Shown here: positions 54,101 to 64,000 of the stretch, in pieces | Layout: every line of letters starts with the position of its first letter | How positions within the stretch are numbered: position 1 is the first letter of the stretch | Position numbers and translations under genes: made by a program | DNA from: Amyelois transitella | Taxonomy: Eukaryota; Arthropoda; Insecta; Lepidoptera; Pyralidae | DNA: 64,000 nucleotides | Direction: 5' to 3' | Assembly (NCBI RefSeq): GCF_032362555.1 | Contig: NC_083510.1 | Span: forward strand, 6,723,501-6,787,500 | The notes under the pieces: generated by a model | Databases searched by the model: none | Seen by the model: the letters and a program-made list of their open reading frames with translations, nothing else | What the model was told of the DNA's origin: nothing

Positions 54101-57100
54101 TAAGCGAAAAAGAAGGGGAATTTTTGCTTTTGTTTTTAAAATTTTAAATTTTATGTACTTATACGAGGGTCATACTGAAAGTTTTTAGAAAATGAGCATT
54201 CTACTATAATAGGTATTAGTTTTATTATATCTTTTCAAAATAGTGTCCCTTTACGTCAATACATCGCTGCATCCGATGGGACCATTGGGAGAAGCAACTT
54301 GCCCACTCTTCCTTAGGTGTCTCTTCGACGGCCCTTTCAAACGCAGCGACTGTTTCCTCAGCTTTCACAAAACGTTTACCGCGAAGTTTTTCTTTTATTT
54401 TGGGGAATAAATAGAAATCACAAGGTCGGGGCTGTATGGCGGTTGACCCAGTAATTCCACATTTGATGTCTCTAAAAAGTCGTTGGTTCGCCTGGCGGTG
54501 TGCGCCGAGGCGTTGACGTGATGAAGGAGGATTCTGCTGCGAGGTCGTTTCTCCCGAACTTTTTTAAAGACAAGTGGCAAACAAATATTGGTGTACCACT
54601 CTGCATTAACTGTTTTTTTATCCTCTAAATCAATTGTTGCGTAATGGCCTGTCCTTCCGAAGAACGAAGCCAAATATTTTTTCCCACACTTCGACCTCTC
54701 TTCACTTTTGTGGGCAACTCCTCGAACGGAAACACCCACTGGGCCGACTGCCTTTTAGTTTCTGGATCATAACAATAAATCGAGCTTTCGTCACCCGTAA
54801 GAATGTCAAATACGGCATTTGAGTCACGTCCGTTAAATTTTTCAATCATATCGCGGCACCAATTAACACGATGGAGTATTTGGGCCTTAGTCAAATTATG
54901 GGGTATCCACCGGGCACAAAGCTTCCTGACCTCTAAATGTTCATGGAGGATTTTATGGATTTGGCTCATACCAATGCCTAGACTTGTCCGAATCTGCTGA
55001 TAAGTAACTCTTTCGTCAGCCTCTATCATACGCCGCACAACACTGATGTTTTCTTCAGTCGTCGCCGCAGAAGGCCGTCTCTCACGCAGATCATCGGTGA
55101 GATTAGACCGACCACGCTTAAATTCATTGAACCAGTTGTAAACAGTGGCACGAGATGGGGCTTCATTATGAAAGGCCAATCGAAGTCTATTGTAACTTTC
55201 TCGTTGAGTTAACTTACACCGAAAGTCATAAAAAATCATTGCACGAAAATTTTCTCGCGTTAAATTCATATTTTTGGCACGAATTATTTTCACTTTGCCG
55301 CCAAATTGCAAACAATTGAATGAAATTTTTACTCATTATTATTGCTAAAGAGTTCCATTTTTGAAATCCGAATTAATTTTTTTATTACATATATAAATAA
55401 CAAATGGCCAGTTCTAAAAACTTTCAGTGTCGCCCTCGTAATAAGGTCGTTATTTAGGTTCGGTTCGGTTTATTTAGGCGGAAGGTCGCCATATTCTGCG
55501 CGATCAAATATTGCCAAAACGACTTATAAACGTGACAGGCCTGTAGCCAACATAAGCTTATGTTCTCACATCCGTTTTGCACAGATATTTTAAATTAGTT
55601 TTCTGAAACGCGCGTCTAGTTGAAACTGACGTCTATGAAGCTCAGCGTTTAAAATGTTATTGTTCACAGATTTTACAACGTAAGAAATGCGGAACGGAGC
55701 AAGAGGCTGCCGATTTAAAGGCGTCGCTGTGGGCAGTTGGAAACACCGCAGTAACTTCAACCGGGCTACAGCAACTGATGAGCCTATCCAGTGGCTATCT
55801 AGAAGATTCTGTTTTGGTTCATATTGTGCGGTTGGCAAAATACTGCGCAGTGTATTCAGTACGAGCGACGGCGTTTTACGTTCTAGGGCTCATTGGCAGT
55901 ACTTACGATGGCGCTAATCTGCTATCTGAACTAGGTAAGTCTGTAACAAATGATTGATAGATAATGCTAGCGGGTCTAGTCCGGTTTATTTGCTATGTGT
56001 GTGTAAATAAATTATAAGAAGTGTAAAAGAAAAACTGATTGACTAAATAACTATAAACGCAGCTGAAACAACTACTAAAATGTTTGTAACATACAAATAG
56101 ATCATTGTAGATTGATTTTCGAAAATGTTCATGTACGCTAGCAAATTCTTGGAAAAATAGAACTAACAAAGAGCAATAATTTATCACAGGTTGGCTCTGC
56201 GTACGACACACAAGACACGACCAATTCCCGGTGATACCCGACGAAACTTACCCATCCGTTTTCGACTCTCTCGGGTTCCTCACGTCACCCAACCGCCGAC
56301 ACCACTATGACACCGAGGCCAGTGAGCAATCCGACCACACTGACCAGAGCATGGCGGAGAGCCATTCCGATATAACCAGACATCTTAACAAAGTCACTTC
56401 CATACTAACCGAGCCAGACTTGAAAGGCCACGACGTCGTCGATCATAAGACGTACGAGAGAAGAGAACCTGACAAAAGAAAGTCGCACACCCTCCCAACA
56501 CAGGGATGTTCTAGTACGCACGATCGACCAATGCTTTCGGAATCGAGAACCGTCGATATACTGAGAGATTGTCCGAATTTCGAACGGCAAGGGCATCGCG
56601 AGAACAGACTCGTGATTGGTAGAATGAACTCGTTGGAGCATGCGCACGAGGGGCGAGTGAGGAATACTAGCGAGTCTAGTACCAGCGGCGTGAGCAGTTG
56701 CGACTCGTTCCTCGGGAAATACGCGATTCCGTAAGTATACGATATGATGTAGAGTGACATATTTGCATAATTGTGTATTCCTTTCTTGTGTCTTTTTTTA
56801 GTTTGAATGCGTTATAATATCAAAGTGATTCGATTTGCAGCGACAGAGTGTTGACTCTTAGCCCCATTCCGAGCTCGTCCAGTTTGTACGGCATGAAAAG
56901 TAGCAGCAGTTCCCAACGACACAGAATATCAGAACTGCAAAGGAGGACATCCACTTCAAGTAAGAGAGTTTTTTGTTAATGAGTTTGTTTTGTTAAGAAA
57001 AAATTAATATTCTTCAGTTTTGTTTTGAGTTTAACTGCGCGTATATTTTTATGCGAGGACGAGTTTTCCAAATGCCTTTTAGCAGATGGTGCCAAAACCA

Positions 57101-60100
57101 AGCCGTTGGTGCCAAAACAAAGCCGTTAATAAAGTATTGCCTGTGGCGTGGCGCGTACTACTCTTAAGTCCTAACGTAGACACTAACAAGAAACTACTCC
57201 CTCACAGTTCCCAATCGAGGCGAGAGGCTAGTCATGCCTACAATCTATTATCAGTGACAAAACTTCAACTAGCGTAATCTAGTGGAAGGAATTAAAGTAT
57301 AATATAAAACACTTTTTCGCTCACCAATAAATGGTGGCTTTTGCAACTTCACCTTCGGTCTATCAATCGACGCAGTGCTTAATCTAAAGTCGCTTTGCCT
57401 TTATAGTAAAGGCATCAAGATTTGACGGAGGTCTGTGTCTGTTCTATACGTTAATACTTCAAAGAATGCTGTGGGATAACTCTTCTGCCTGGTTCCAGGT
57501 TTCACCGGACCGGATGTCGCCAGTTCACCGCCAAGCCAGTTAGATATAACTGGATATGCCACACTTAAGTCTTTGAATAGGCATAGAAGGTAAACCTTAT
57601 GTAAAATATATTTTAAAAAGTAATGTCATTTAGCAATTACTAAGTTTTATCATTGAGTCATGCAGCTGAGCGTGACCTTTCAGTCTTTAAGAGACTGTTG
57701 GCTCTATCTACCTCGTTAAGGATAAACATATTTATATATGTCATTAAGATTGATACATGAAGTCTTACAAACTATGTATTATTTTTTCAATCATCAATCG
57801 CTGTTTGATCATTTGTTTGACTGGTAGAGAACGTCAAATGACATGAAACGGCCTTTTGTTCAATTACGAGTATATAAATAAATGTACCACGTTGTATAGG
57901 CCTCACTTGTCTGAGAGTGCAGCGACTGGTTCGAGCGATTTGGACGATTTGAGCTGGCTGCTCACCGACACCAACCGACGATCGAAACCGTTCTCTTCGT
58001 TACGTGACCGAGCGAAGTCCACAAGGGAACGAATGACTAAATTAAGGTACGTTATTACCTATTACGGATATAATTTCAGGCATGTATTTCCACAAAATAA
58101 GTTGGTGTTATCATTTATTGGTTAAATTTTCAAGTACAAAATGAAAAGGATGAAATTTCACTATCCTTTATATTTTTGTTTGTAATATCTTTACATACTA
58201 AAGAACACAAATATCGTATTGATTTTACCTATATATATTTTTTCTTAGCCTGATATATTACATCAGCTTATCTTTATGGTTGTCTGCGACAAAGCTTTAA
58301 TTAAGGCTATTTACATACTCTGATTAGGCCTTATGTCTTTGTTTTCTCCTATAGAGTCTTGTGTGTTATAATATGCTTACCGAAATTCCTCAATAGCCCC
58401 AGAGGATTTAGCTAGTAGTTTGAATTGAATGACGTGCGTCCTTCCAGCCTGCTGGAGTACGACTGGAAGCCGCTGAGCAGCGCGGAGCCGGCGCGGGCCG
58501 TGCCGCCGTCGCCGCTGGCGCCGCCCGCGCGCCCGCCGCCCGCGCCGCACCCGCCCGCCTACATCGGCATCTGTCTGCCTGAGAACCTCTCAGATCTCTT
58601 CCCCAGGTAAATGCCGTACAATCTATCTCGAAATATCACATTACATGGCCCAAACTTGTTTTATCCCAAGTCACACATAATGTATGTAAATATAATATCG
58701 GTACATACATTATAGCCTATGGCTTCGATCATACTCATCTATACCATGCCCATACCAGCAAGGGAGCTGCGGTTTTCAATCCGTAGATAGTATATGATTT
58801 TTTTGTTGTTCTGTTGACGTTACGCATACGACACTGAAAACTAAATTTTACATACTGGTTTGAGAATATGCATCATTTGTTAATAATCTTAATTTTCAGA
58901 GATAACGAAAGTAAAGCGGACGAAGCAGACTACAAGACGCCGAGACGCAACAGAGTGCCTTCGTTGTTGGTGGACTCAAGTACAAGCACCGACAACAAGT
59001 CGCGGGCCACGCCGGACAGTCAGAAACTCACTTCCTTTAAAGGTTAGTGTTAAGCTGTCCACAGTTTCTTATAATCGTAGAAATATGTACAATCGCCTGC
59101 AAAGTAGGGATGTGACATTGCTGATAAAAAATCGATTTTTATATAATCGATTTATTTTTTAAGTATGAAAAATCGATTAACAAATAATCGATTTTTCTTA
59201 AGAAAATAATCGATTTTATTATATTGATAGATTTTTTCCAAATTTTTCAATTTATGTCAAAATAAACGCCATATACATTATATCAATAGATTTATTCATT
59301 AAAAATAAATAACAATATCAGTAACTTCTTATACAGGATGACATTTAATTCAACTGCATAAATTTAACTGTTAAGTGTACTCATCTAAAGGATATTTAAA
59401 ACGTAAAAAGAAAAATATCGGTTCATATTTCAGAAAGTACGAAAAAAAAATAAAAGTATCAAAATCCACGATCCTAAATACGTAATATCACCCCGGCCGG
59501 CGGAAAAGCGACGCGTAAGATTCAGAGGTCAACGACACAATGCATTCAGCTGAGCGATCTCGACAACTCTGTACTTTACTTGATTTTGATACTAGAGAAA
59601 TAATTTATTTTTCAGACATTTATTTACATGTTTAGTTTTAAATTATTTTTGTAGTATTGGTCTTAATAAAGCGTGTGACGTAGTTTTTGAGGGTTTTTAA
59701 ATGTGAAAATGAACGAAGTTTAAATAAAAATAGGCTCAAACGGCTCAGAAGCATGGGTATAGTCTATGTTTAAAAGGATGCAGTTGTTTTAAATGTCATC
59801 CTGTATAATCAACACAAATTAAAGTTTTTAACAATCAAGTTTGAAAAATGAAGTTTCAGCAACGAATAATGAATAAAATATCAACCGAATGTCGGTAAAA
59901 TACTGTTTATCGACTAATTCCATCTAGAGAATGTTTGATTAAATTAATCATCTAAACTGTTTTAAGAGCACAGAAAGAATGCACAGATGGCGTTAATGTA
60001 ATATTATGGAGCTATGATAGTATTCTTTGGCAGTTCGCGTTCCGGGCTCAAAGCCAGAAGACAAAAACATAATTTCGGAGTGCATTTATTGGATGATTAT

Positions 60101-61788
60101 AAAAATCGATTTTTAATCGATTATTAATTTAAAAAAAATCAAGCTTAAAAATCGATTTTTACTATAAAAAAATCGATTTTTAATCGATTTTTTCCATAAT
60201 CGATTTTTTTTTCACATTCCTACTGCAAAGAAACATGGCCACCTGTTAACAAACTAAAACCAAGCGAATGTTATGATTATGGCGAAACAGAGATATAATT
60301 ATTACTTTTTAACTTTGAAACAGTAACAAAAAATAAATTTACTCTGTGACTTCCTTATAGTGGGTCATATTTTACATTGTTATTGAATTGCTTTTTACAA
60401 TTAAATTTTTTCAATTAATTTCTTCTTCCTTTATGGGATAGATAGACAGCCTCGTAAAGACCCAAAAATTAAAAAAAATTGAAGTGGTTTTCTTAATTTG
60501 CAGAAATCGCATCTGTCTGCGGCATTCGCGGTAACGAGGCTGTGACGAATACAATTTTGACAGTTCACCAAAATACCAAAGAGAAGGCCTCCAAGACCAT
60601 AGCCAGTGTTGTGGAAGAAACCGAAACCGTCCCTGCTGAGGGTTCCAGTGGCGTGAAAGAGAAAGGTGACGCGAACGAAGGAGAGGTCCGACCTGTGGAG
60701 GGTCAGAATGCGAAGGAAGATAATAGTCTGAGCTTAGTGACGTCACGGCCGACCAAGTGGAAGTGGAAGCACTCGGCTGCGGATTGCTTGGCGTGCGTGA
60801 GGACGCGGCCGCCTAGTTCGCACGAGTTGAGAGAAGCTTTCTTTGCCCGTAAGTGGTTTGCCTACTAAGTTTTTGTTTTACATTTTATCAGAAAATTAAA
60901 TATAATAACATTGTTATACTAAAATATATTAACATTACTGTAGACTTCGCCATAGCTTAATTGTTGACCTGTATTTATAGATTGTAAATGTTGTTAAAGA
61001 TTGTGATATAAAATGCAGAAAACTAAAAAGAAATTCTCAGGTTAAAGCTGCGGAAAATCGGTCAAAGTGGAAAAAACCGGAGAAAGACCGGGTCTAGTCC
61101 CAAAACAATTTGTTGAGGGTGCGACAGCTTGAAAACGTGATGTAAAAGAGAAAGAGAGATAAATAGATACGCACAATATATTCCTTTCAGTGTATTTCCG
61201 GGAAGTTATTTTGGTTTTTACTGGTATGTTATTTTTGCAGCTACAACCGACAATAGCCCACCAAGCAGCCCTCCGGCCGAAAACAGCCCGCGGCAAGATA
61301 TACTACAGCAAGTGCATTACATGTCAAACCCTATCTACCTCCGACAGGTAACTAAATATTACGGTTTATTTCCTAATAGCGTCGATAAAATAGCATAATT
61401 CAATGCAGGTTCCCCTGCTAAGAAGGTATCGAATTAGGGCATAGGCTGACCTTGGGCTCACAAGGAGGAGCAACCGGGAAGATAACGGAAGGTAAATACT
61501 TTTCTTATTAATTTTACATCTAAATTACAGACACGTTCTACCCTTATATCGCTGAAGCAGCGTCACCCCGAAGTGTTCCGAAGCGCATGTGTATACTCCG
61601 ACGTAAGCGCTATGCTATCCCGAGACACCTACATGCTGTGCGCCCGACGCTTCCTACAGGAACTGTTCCTAGACACCAGTTTCCAGTGCTTCGCCCAGGA
61701 ACCACTGGCCTTGTTCAATAGACACTCCACCGTAAGAAACGATAACAATCTCGCCGAAAAGCACACGGAAAATACGCGAAACTCGTGA
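36173..61788 (+). CDS. rictor: Rictor, mTORC2 subunit (24 exons, 1775 aa)
   Basis: Exons: 36173-36212, 36330-36606, 37623-37754, 47020-47249, 48379-48601, 48816-48969, 49233-49337, 49438-49563, 49684-50343, 50944-51132, 51561-51769, 52183-52570, 52893-53116, 53442-53637, 55670-55934, 56190-56730, 56841-56959, 57499-57589, 57900-58046, 58448-58606, 58900-59042, 60504-60848, 61241-61347, 61531-61788. All splice sites are GT/AG, phase holds to the TGA, and length is near human Rictor (about 1700). The helical-repeat N-terminus matches throughout: ATALRVLRYLIK, ERAQALRVVRRI, DSWRLNDGFVAAE, VRATVLLGQLLH, YFLFIGQLCHSHSG, VISSLDYTLDSYPRDIL, ASLWAVGNT and FYVLGLIGST (phosphorylation-region start near 1140). 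A Ser-rich middle follows (1140-1540), then the C-terminal block YSDVSAMLSRDTYMLCARRFLQELFLD. Rictor scaffolds TORC2 with mTOR and Sin1 and supports Akt phosphorylation and growth. Exons 14 and 20 are very GC-rich. Intron 3 is 9.3 kb of mobile DNA. Confidence 0.96.
38068..38258 (+). mobile_element. Short non-autonomous Helitron in Rictor intron 3
   Basis: Begins TCTATGCTAATATTATAAAG after an A and ends GACGAAGTTGCGGGCACAGCTAG before a T. The 5' TC, 3' CTAG and A^T insertion site are Helitron hallmarks. 191 bp, with a GC-rich 3' hairpin region. Confidence 0.7.
38449..40716. mobile_element. hAT-like non-autonomous element E3 with 8-bp target duplication, carrying a LINE-A copy
   Basis: ATATATAG at 38441-38448 is repeated at 40717-40724. 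Ends are inverted repeats TAGTGTCCGACCGAAG. GCCGAA/TTCGGC units are clustered next to both ends (38459-38530, 40590-40705). About 1.64 kb of the interior is LINE-A inserted in reverse, so the element proper is near 0.6 kb. Confidence 0.85.
38725..40365 (-). mobile_element. LINE-A copy 3, inserted inside E3
   Basis: The same RT as copy 1, with motif A FVDLEKAYDRV and motif C YADD present. It is broken by a deletion of about 130 bp that removes motif B (near 39715-39735) and by an unrelated ~120-bp insertion at about 39355-39475. The (TATG)-type end lies near 38725. It extends slightly further 5' than copy 1. Confidence 0.88.
40764..40912 (+). repeat. tRNA-derived SINE
   Basis: Has a pol III A box (tggcgcagcgg) and B box (ggattcgaatcc) at tRNA spacing, followed by an unrelated body (gatgagaaaagaac ... 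ggtgggtcttggatga) and an AT-rich tail. The acceptor ends do not pair over seven bases, so it is not a working tRNA gene. Confidence 0.75.
40913..42988 (-). mobile_element. 2.1 kb DNA transposon with CACTG inverted repeats
   Basis: CACTGGTCAACA at 40913-40924 is the exact reverse complement of TGTTGACCAGTG at 42977-42988. TTATTA flanks both sides (40907-40912, 42989-42994), though the flank is AT-rich and the true target duplication may be shorter. The only gene inside is the pseudogene at 41093-42779. CACTG-type ends are known from the CMC (CACTA/Mirage/Chapaev) group. It lies in Rictor intron 3, antisense. Confidence 0.75.
41093..42779 (-). pseudogene. Unannotated arthropod protein family, probable DDE transposase, inactivated
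   Basis: One intronless gene broken twice: an in-frame TAA between GINPGNRSK and PYPNLASAQRPQ (near 42438), and a frameshift near 42085 between DLVFCN and KYQPSDWRLF. The N-terminus (MASSRRCCLLNPDCFCYICG, later CQKC and CYFC pairs) looks zinc-binding, and a Ser/Asp-rich linker follows. The core has an RNase-H-like order: an Asp in WRLFIDSSKRSLKCVLL, an Asp in WVICVDLKMVNFLLG, a CFMC...HH insert, then SEEQGERFHQDLRTMEGRYQ with candidate Glu. I recall this core as common but unnamed in arthropod genomes. Calling it a transposase rests on these residues and on the flanking inverted repeats, not on a named family. Confidence 0.6.
43002..43060 (-). repeat. Helitron 3'-terminus fragment
   Basis: actagctgttgcccgcgact followed by ttgtccgcg: the reversed Helitron end, truncated inside. 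The insertion lies just right of the CACTG element. Confidence 0.55.
43265..43340 (-). repeat. tRNA-derived SINE head
   Basis: On the minus strand an A box (tggtccagtggttagcg) and a B-box-like ggtccaagttccc lie at tRNA spacing. Not a complete cloverleaf. Confidence 0.55.
43365..43552 (-). repeat. Family S1 repeat, copy
   Basis: Minus-strand copy from the reversed tail ('tatcccttgcggggtagaca') to the 'aagcctatcccttagtcgcc' block. Confidence 0.8.
44240..44412 (+). repeat. Family S1 repeat, copy
   Basis: From 'cttgggattcttttttaggc' to 'gatatagacgtgaccatatg' and a (TATG)n tail. Confidence 0.8.
44905..45629 (-). mobile_element. Helitron-like element, 725 bp
   Basis: On the minus strand it starts TCTATACTAATATTATAAAG after an A, and ends GACGAAGTCGCGGGCACAGCTAG before a T. 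Same ends as 38068-38258 but longer. Confidence 0.7.
45720..46330 (-). pseudogene. LINE-B relic (RT C-terminal region)
   Basis: Minus-strand frames give GLKMNMNKTKVMFNPNVA, then DEYIHLGQQITYIGQKF, RRIQLAWAAF and near the end DRAKWKDIGEAYAAVGENML. This order is found downstream of the RT in many insect LINEs. It is frameshifted and unlike LINE-A in sequence. Confidence 0.75.
46331..47019. other. End of Rictor intron 3, nothing recognised
   Basis: AT-rich; no repeat with a second copy in the window. Ends at the exon 4 acceptor. Confidence 0.4.
47550..47850 (+). pseudogene. LINE-C relic in Rictor intron 4
   Basis: Plus-strand frames give a RQKKRWED-like phrase with GLKLLVHIGSGWQTTIVRR, the pattern of the C-terminal RPxxRWxDD...W...A.DR region of RTE-like LINEs. 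Highly decayed. Confidence 0.5.
48286..48356 (-). repeat. Family S1 repeat, decayed 3' fragment
   Basis: Keeps 'aatcacatctgtatcc' and 'gggtagacaaagccaa' relative to other copies. Confidence 0.5.
50512..50635 (-). mobile_element. LINE-A copy 4, 3' end only
   Basis: About 124 bp of the 3' end (reversed 'gtctctgcctacccc', with the same ttatg-type tail at its left border), in Rictor intron 9. A diverged relative in the other orientation lies at about 50690-50800 (a gcattgtgggaagag ... gcctgcctctctgggaaag phrase). Confidence 0.8.
51030..51405 (+). repeat. 158-bp tandem duplication that copied part of Rictor exon 10 and its splice donor
   Basis: The phrase ccaacaagtactctcactcc begins in exon 10 near 51032 and recurs 158 bp and 316 bp later. 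The second unit is nearly complete and repeats the donor (aacgat|gtcagt at 51291). The third unit is shortened and its donor is changed to gatagcag. About 2.4 units. Since 158 is not a multiple of three, using the second donor would break the frame. Confidence 0.9.
53275..53352. repeat. 78-bp foldback sequence
   Basis: Ends tacagtcgc and gcgactgta are exact complements. It lies in Rictor intron 13. Confidence 0.5.
53733..54008. mobile_element. MITE with 65-bp perfect inverted repeats (276 bp)
   Basis: 53733-53797 is the exact reverse complement of 53944-54008 (arms start caagagcccgtgaacgcc). The centre is about 146 bp and non-coding. The target duplication is unclear. It lies in Rictor intron 14, 155 bp left of the mariner. 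Confidence 0.85.
54164..55438 (-). mobile_element. mariner-family element, 1275 bp, TA target duplication
   Basis: TA at 54162-54163 and 55439-55440. Ends are inverted repeats close to CGAGGGTCATACTGAAAGTT. Size is typical of mariner. It lies in Rictor intron 14, opposite to Rictor. Confidence 0.9.
54395..55311 (-). pseudogene. mariner transposase, inactivated
   Basis: The N-terminal HTH pair (LTRENFRAMIFYDF, SRATVYNWFNEFKRGRSNL), WIPHNLTKAQ and the first catalytic Asp (LTGDESSIY) are clear in 54625-55311. A frameshift near 54690 moves the rest to another frame (SFFGRTGHYATI, EWYTNICLP). The second catalytic position reads HHVNAS where the family has HHDNAS, so that Asp is lost. A further short deletion after PPYSPDL disrupts the region of the third Asp. 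It cannot be active. Confidence 0.88.
57657..57735 (+). repeat. Family S1 repeat, 3' fragment in Rictor intron 18
   Basis: Contains 'gagactgttggctctatcta' and a decayed tail. Confidence 0.65.
59105..60222. mobile_element. hAT-like non-autonomous element E1 (1118 bp) with 8-bp target duplication
   Basis: CTGCAAAG at 59097-59104 is repeated at 60223-60230. Ends: TAGGGATGTGA and, reversed, TAGGAATGTGA. About a dozen AATCGATTTTT-like units lie next to the two ends (59125-59230 and 60105-60210). The interior (59427-59545) is shared with 19815-19955. It sits in Rictor intron 21; no coding frame. Confidence 0.88.
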
Positions 61789-64000
61789 AGGCTGAAACTC
61801 TTAGTTGTTGTACGTATAATCTATGAATGATTTACTCTGCATTGTTATTTCTGACATGGGTTTAAAGATTCTCCATGAAGGTATGGCAAAAAAATTCAAC
61901 TTCAAAGTCTTCAATTTTGATTGAAATTAAAAGCTGGTAGATAAGTGTTTATTAGTCCAGATTAAGTACTACCAGATCGGTTTTTATGAATCGCTTACCC
62001 TGATTACCTTCAATTGTCATAAGTATTGACTATGCTAGGATCTTGTTAATAACGTATTCAATAGGTATTTCAGCCGTAAAATTGTAAATTAAGTGAAATT
62101 CACTGTAAAAATTTTAAATTAGCCGCGTATTTCATTTTGTAACATTTTTAAAGTGGTGTTTGTTAGAAAATATGAACAGATTTAACAATAAAATTAAAAT
62201 AAAATGGCCAAGATTAGAAGAATTTATGGTAAAGCATGAGTATAGATGCTGCCTTCCTCTTGAGTAATGTTTACAATAAATTCAACATAAATCATCAATC
62301 ATCGTAAATAGTTGCCATTTCCTTTTAGTGACTTGTGTCATTATATTGTTGAAGTGTTATATTATACTATGTTTTACCTGTTCGTATTGAGAATTGTCCT
62401 TATCAGTTCCCTAGTCGTGTTGAAGTTGAAATGCGATGTCGGATTCGATACAGAATTTGCTGTATAAGTCAAAGTAATATATGTCATATCTACTAATTGT
62501 TGATTATATAGAATTAGTTTTGGTACGACTTCCTATTAGTGTATTCTCGATATTGTGTATGTATAATTTATAATAAAAAGTGATTACATGTGTTGAGTGT
62601 ATTGTTACTATATATAAATAAACCAATTGTATTATAAACGAATTTTCACATGAATTTGCAAATTTTAATAATATGTATTAAGCTATTAGGTATTGCTTAT
62701 TTTATAATTTATATTATTTTAAGGTAAGGTATTATAAGTCCGTGATTAAAATGTCCTAGAATTCTTCCCACTTATATAGTTAAACATTATTTTGTGGGAT
62801 TTTCTTTTTGTTCTTTCTAACAAATTATAAACTAGGTATATTCTGTTTTAGGACAGGTATATCTAATTTTGCATTTTTTATAACTTTGTATAATACTTTC
62901 CTTATGATCGCCGACTGAACCCTATCCATTCCCCTCTCCCTCCTTACTTTAAGTGATGTATCCTAGTGATGTATCCCACCTAACGAATAACGCAAACTGT
63001 TTCCTATTATAATTAATCATATTTCCTAATATCAATGGAGATATAATTTTGTAGAACTACCTACACTATTGTGTTCAATTTGTTGTCTTATACTTTTTGC
63101 ATTTAATTTAATTATTTTTCACATTAAATCGTTGTTATTTATCTGAACAGAAAAGGAGTAACGGTTTATGTTATAATTCTAATGATGATATTAATAAGGA
63201 TTAGAAAGTATGATGTCTCAATTATTATTTGTTACATCGATGACTTGTTAATGTTCAAAGTAATATGTAGGTTAGGTTAGACTTTGTTTTAGTTGTATCA
63301 AGTGAACTTTCTGACTAAGAAAGTCTGCAAGATATACTACAGTATTTTTAGAGACACCTGTCGTAGCCTACTTTTGCATTTAAATATCCTAGCATTATTT
63401 ACCATAGTCATAGAGTTCCGTTTTAGGTTCAAATGCTAGTCTCGCTTAACCGTATTTTGTATTATCTAACTAACATTGGCTCGCGAAAAATCTTCATATC
63501 AATAATTGGTTAAATAATGTTGAAGTTATTTTTGTCTTCTTAACTTAATTTCTTGGGAAAAAAAACATCTGAACTGCCTGCGTTTGATGATGTCATGTCA
63601 AGACTAATGTAAGTTCAGTGCCCTAAAACTAATTTCAAATTATATATTGTAATTTTTAATATGGAAATAAAAAGAAAGGAAAGACTAAATGACTCCGTTT
63701 GAAATTAAGTGGCTTTACTGTTAAATATATTTAACTTTAAAGGCTTTACCGAACCAAGTCAATGTCATGTCATTATTCAGTATAATAAAACATTATTTTA
63801 TACTGTATCTTTGCTTATTTCTTTTATCTTCTACGTAATTACTCAATACTTTCTCCAGTGGTATAGGCACAGAATAGGGCTCGTGTAGGTAGCGTGCCCG
63901 CCACTACGTCTGGAGTGGTCTTACAACCTGCAACATACAGTGATGTTGGTACCTATGATTTGTCAATAGGTACTTTTGTAAAAGTACCTATTGCCAAATC
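61789..64000 (+). other. Rictor 3' UTR and downstream flank
   Basis: No further gene recognised. Candidate polyadenylation signals AATAAA lie at 62187, 62275, 62572, 62617 and 63666, so the 3' UTR may be 0.4-1.9 kb long. Which one is used cannot be told from sequence. Confidence 0.5.

Overview
This 64 kb window is nuclear DNA of an insect, almost certainly a moth or butterfly (Lepidoptera). The evidence is a prothoracicotropic hormone (PTTH) gene of the moth type, short AT-rich introns with GT/AG borders, Helitron-like repeats ending in the lepidopteran AGCTAG-type terminus, and at least twelve copies of a short repeat with a (TATG)n tail. All exon models were built by hand from splice signals and reading phase. 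Host genes, left to right: (1) at the left edge, the N-terminus of a pogo/jerky-type helix-turn-helix protein on the minus strand, cut by the window; (2) 7540-8170 minus, a GC-rich exon with a TGF-beta family prodomain resembling myoglianin/GDF8/11, whose other exons were not found; (3) 13466-21786 plus, a nine-exon ZAD-C2H2 zinc-finger gene (487 aa); (4) 23868-25829 plus, ptth in five exons (218 aa, mature part 109 aa); (5) 28220-33454 minus, a second nine-exon ZAD-C2H2 gene (560 aa), a paralogue of (3) in convergent orientation, so the pair brackets ptth; (6) 36173-61788 plus, Rictor, the mTORC2 scaffold, complete in 24 exons (1775 aa, phase consistent throughout). Rictor and zinc-finger gene 2 are divergently transcribed. 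Between and inside these genes lies a dense layer of mobile DNA. It includes one LINE family in four closely similar copies, other LINE remains, a short repeat that shares its 3' end with the LINE, and two tRNA-derived SINE heads. It also includes two Helitrons with both ends visible, a mariner, a Tc1-like relic, a gypsy-type relic and a MITE with 65-bp perfect arms. Three elements have 8-bp target duplications and hAT-like ends, and one element of about 1.1 kb is filled with a TTTTCGTCCA motif. Rictor intron 3 (9.3 kb) is almost wholly transposon. It holds the most interesting item: a 2.1 kb element bounded by perfect 12-bp inverted repeats starting CACTG, whose only gene is a pseudogenised copy of a protein family I recall as widespread but unannotated in arthropods. 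The residue layout of that protein fits a DDE transposase. Functionally, PTTH (brain signal for ecdysone production), a myoglianin-like ligand and Rictor all bear on insect growth and metamorphosis, but nothing in the sequence shows that their closeness matters. I saw no CRISPR array, rRNA or intact tRNA.
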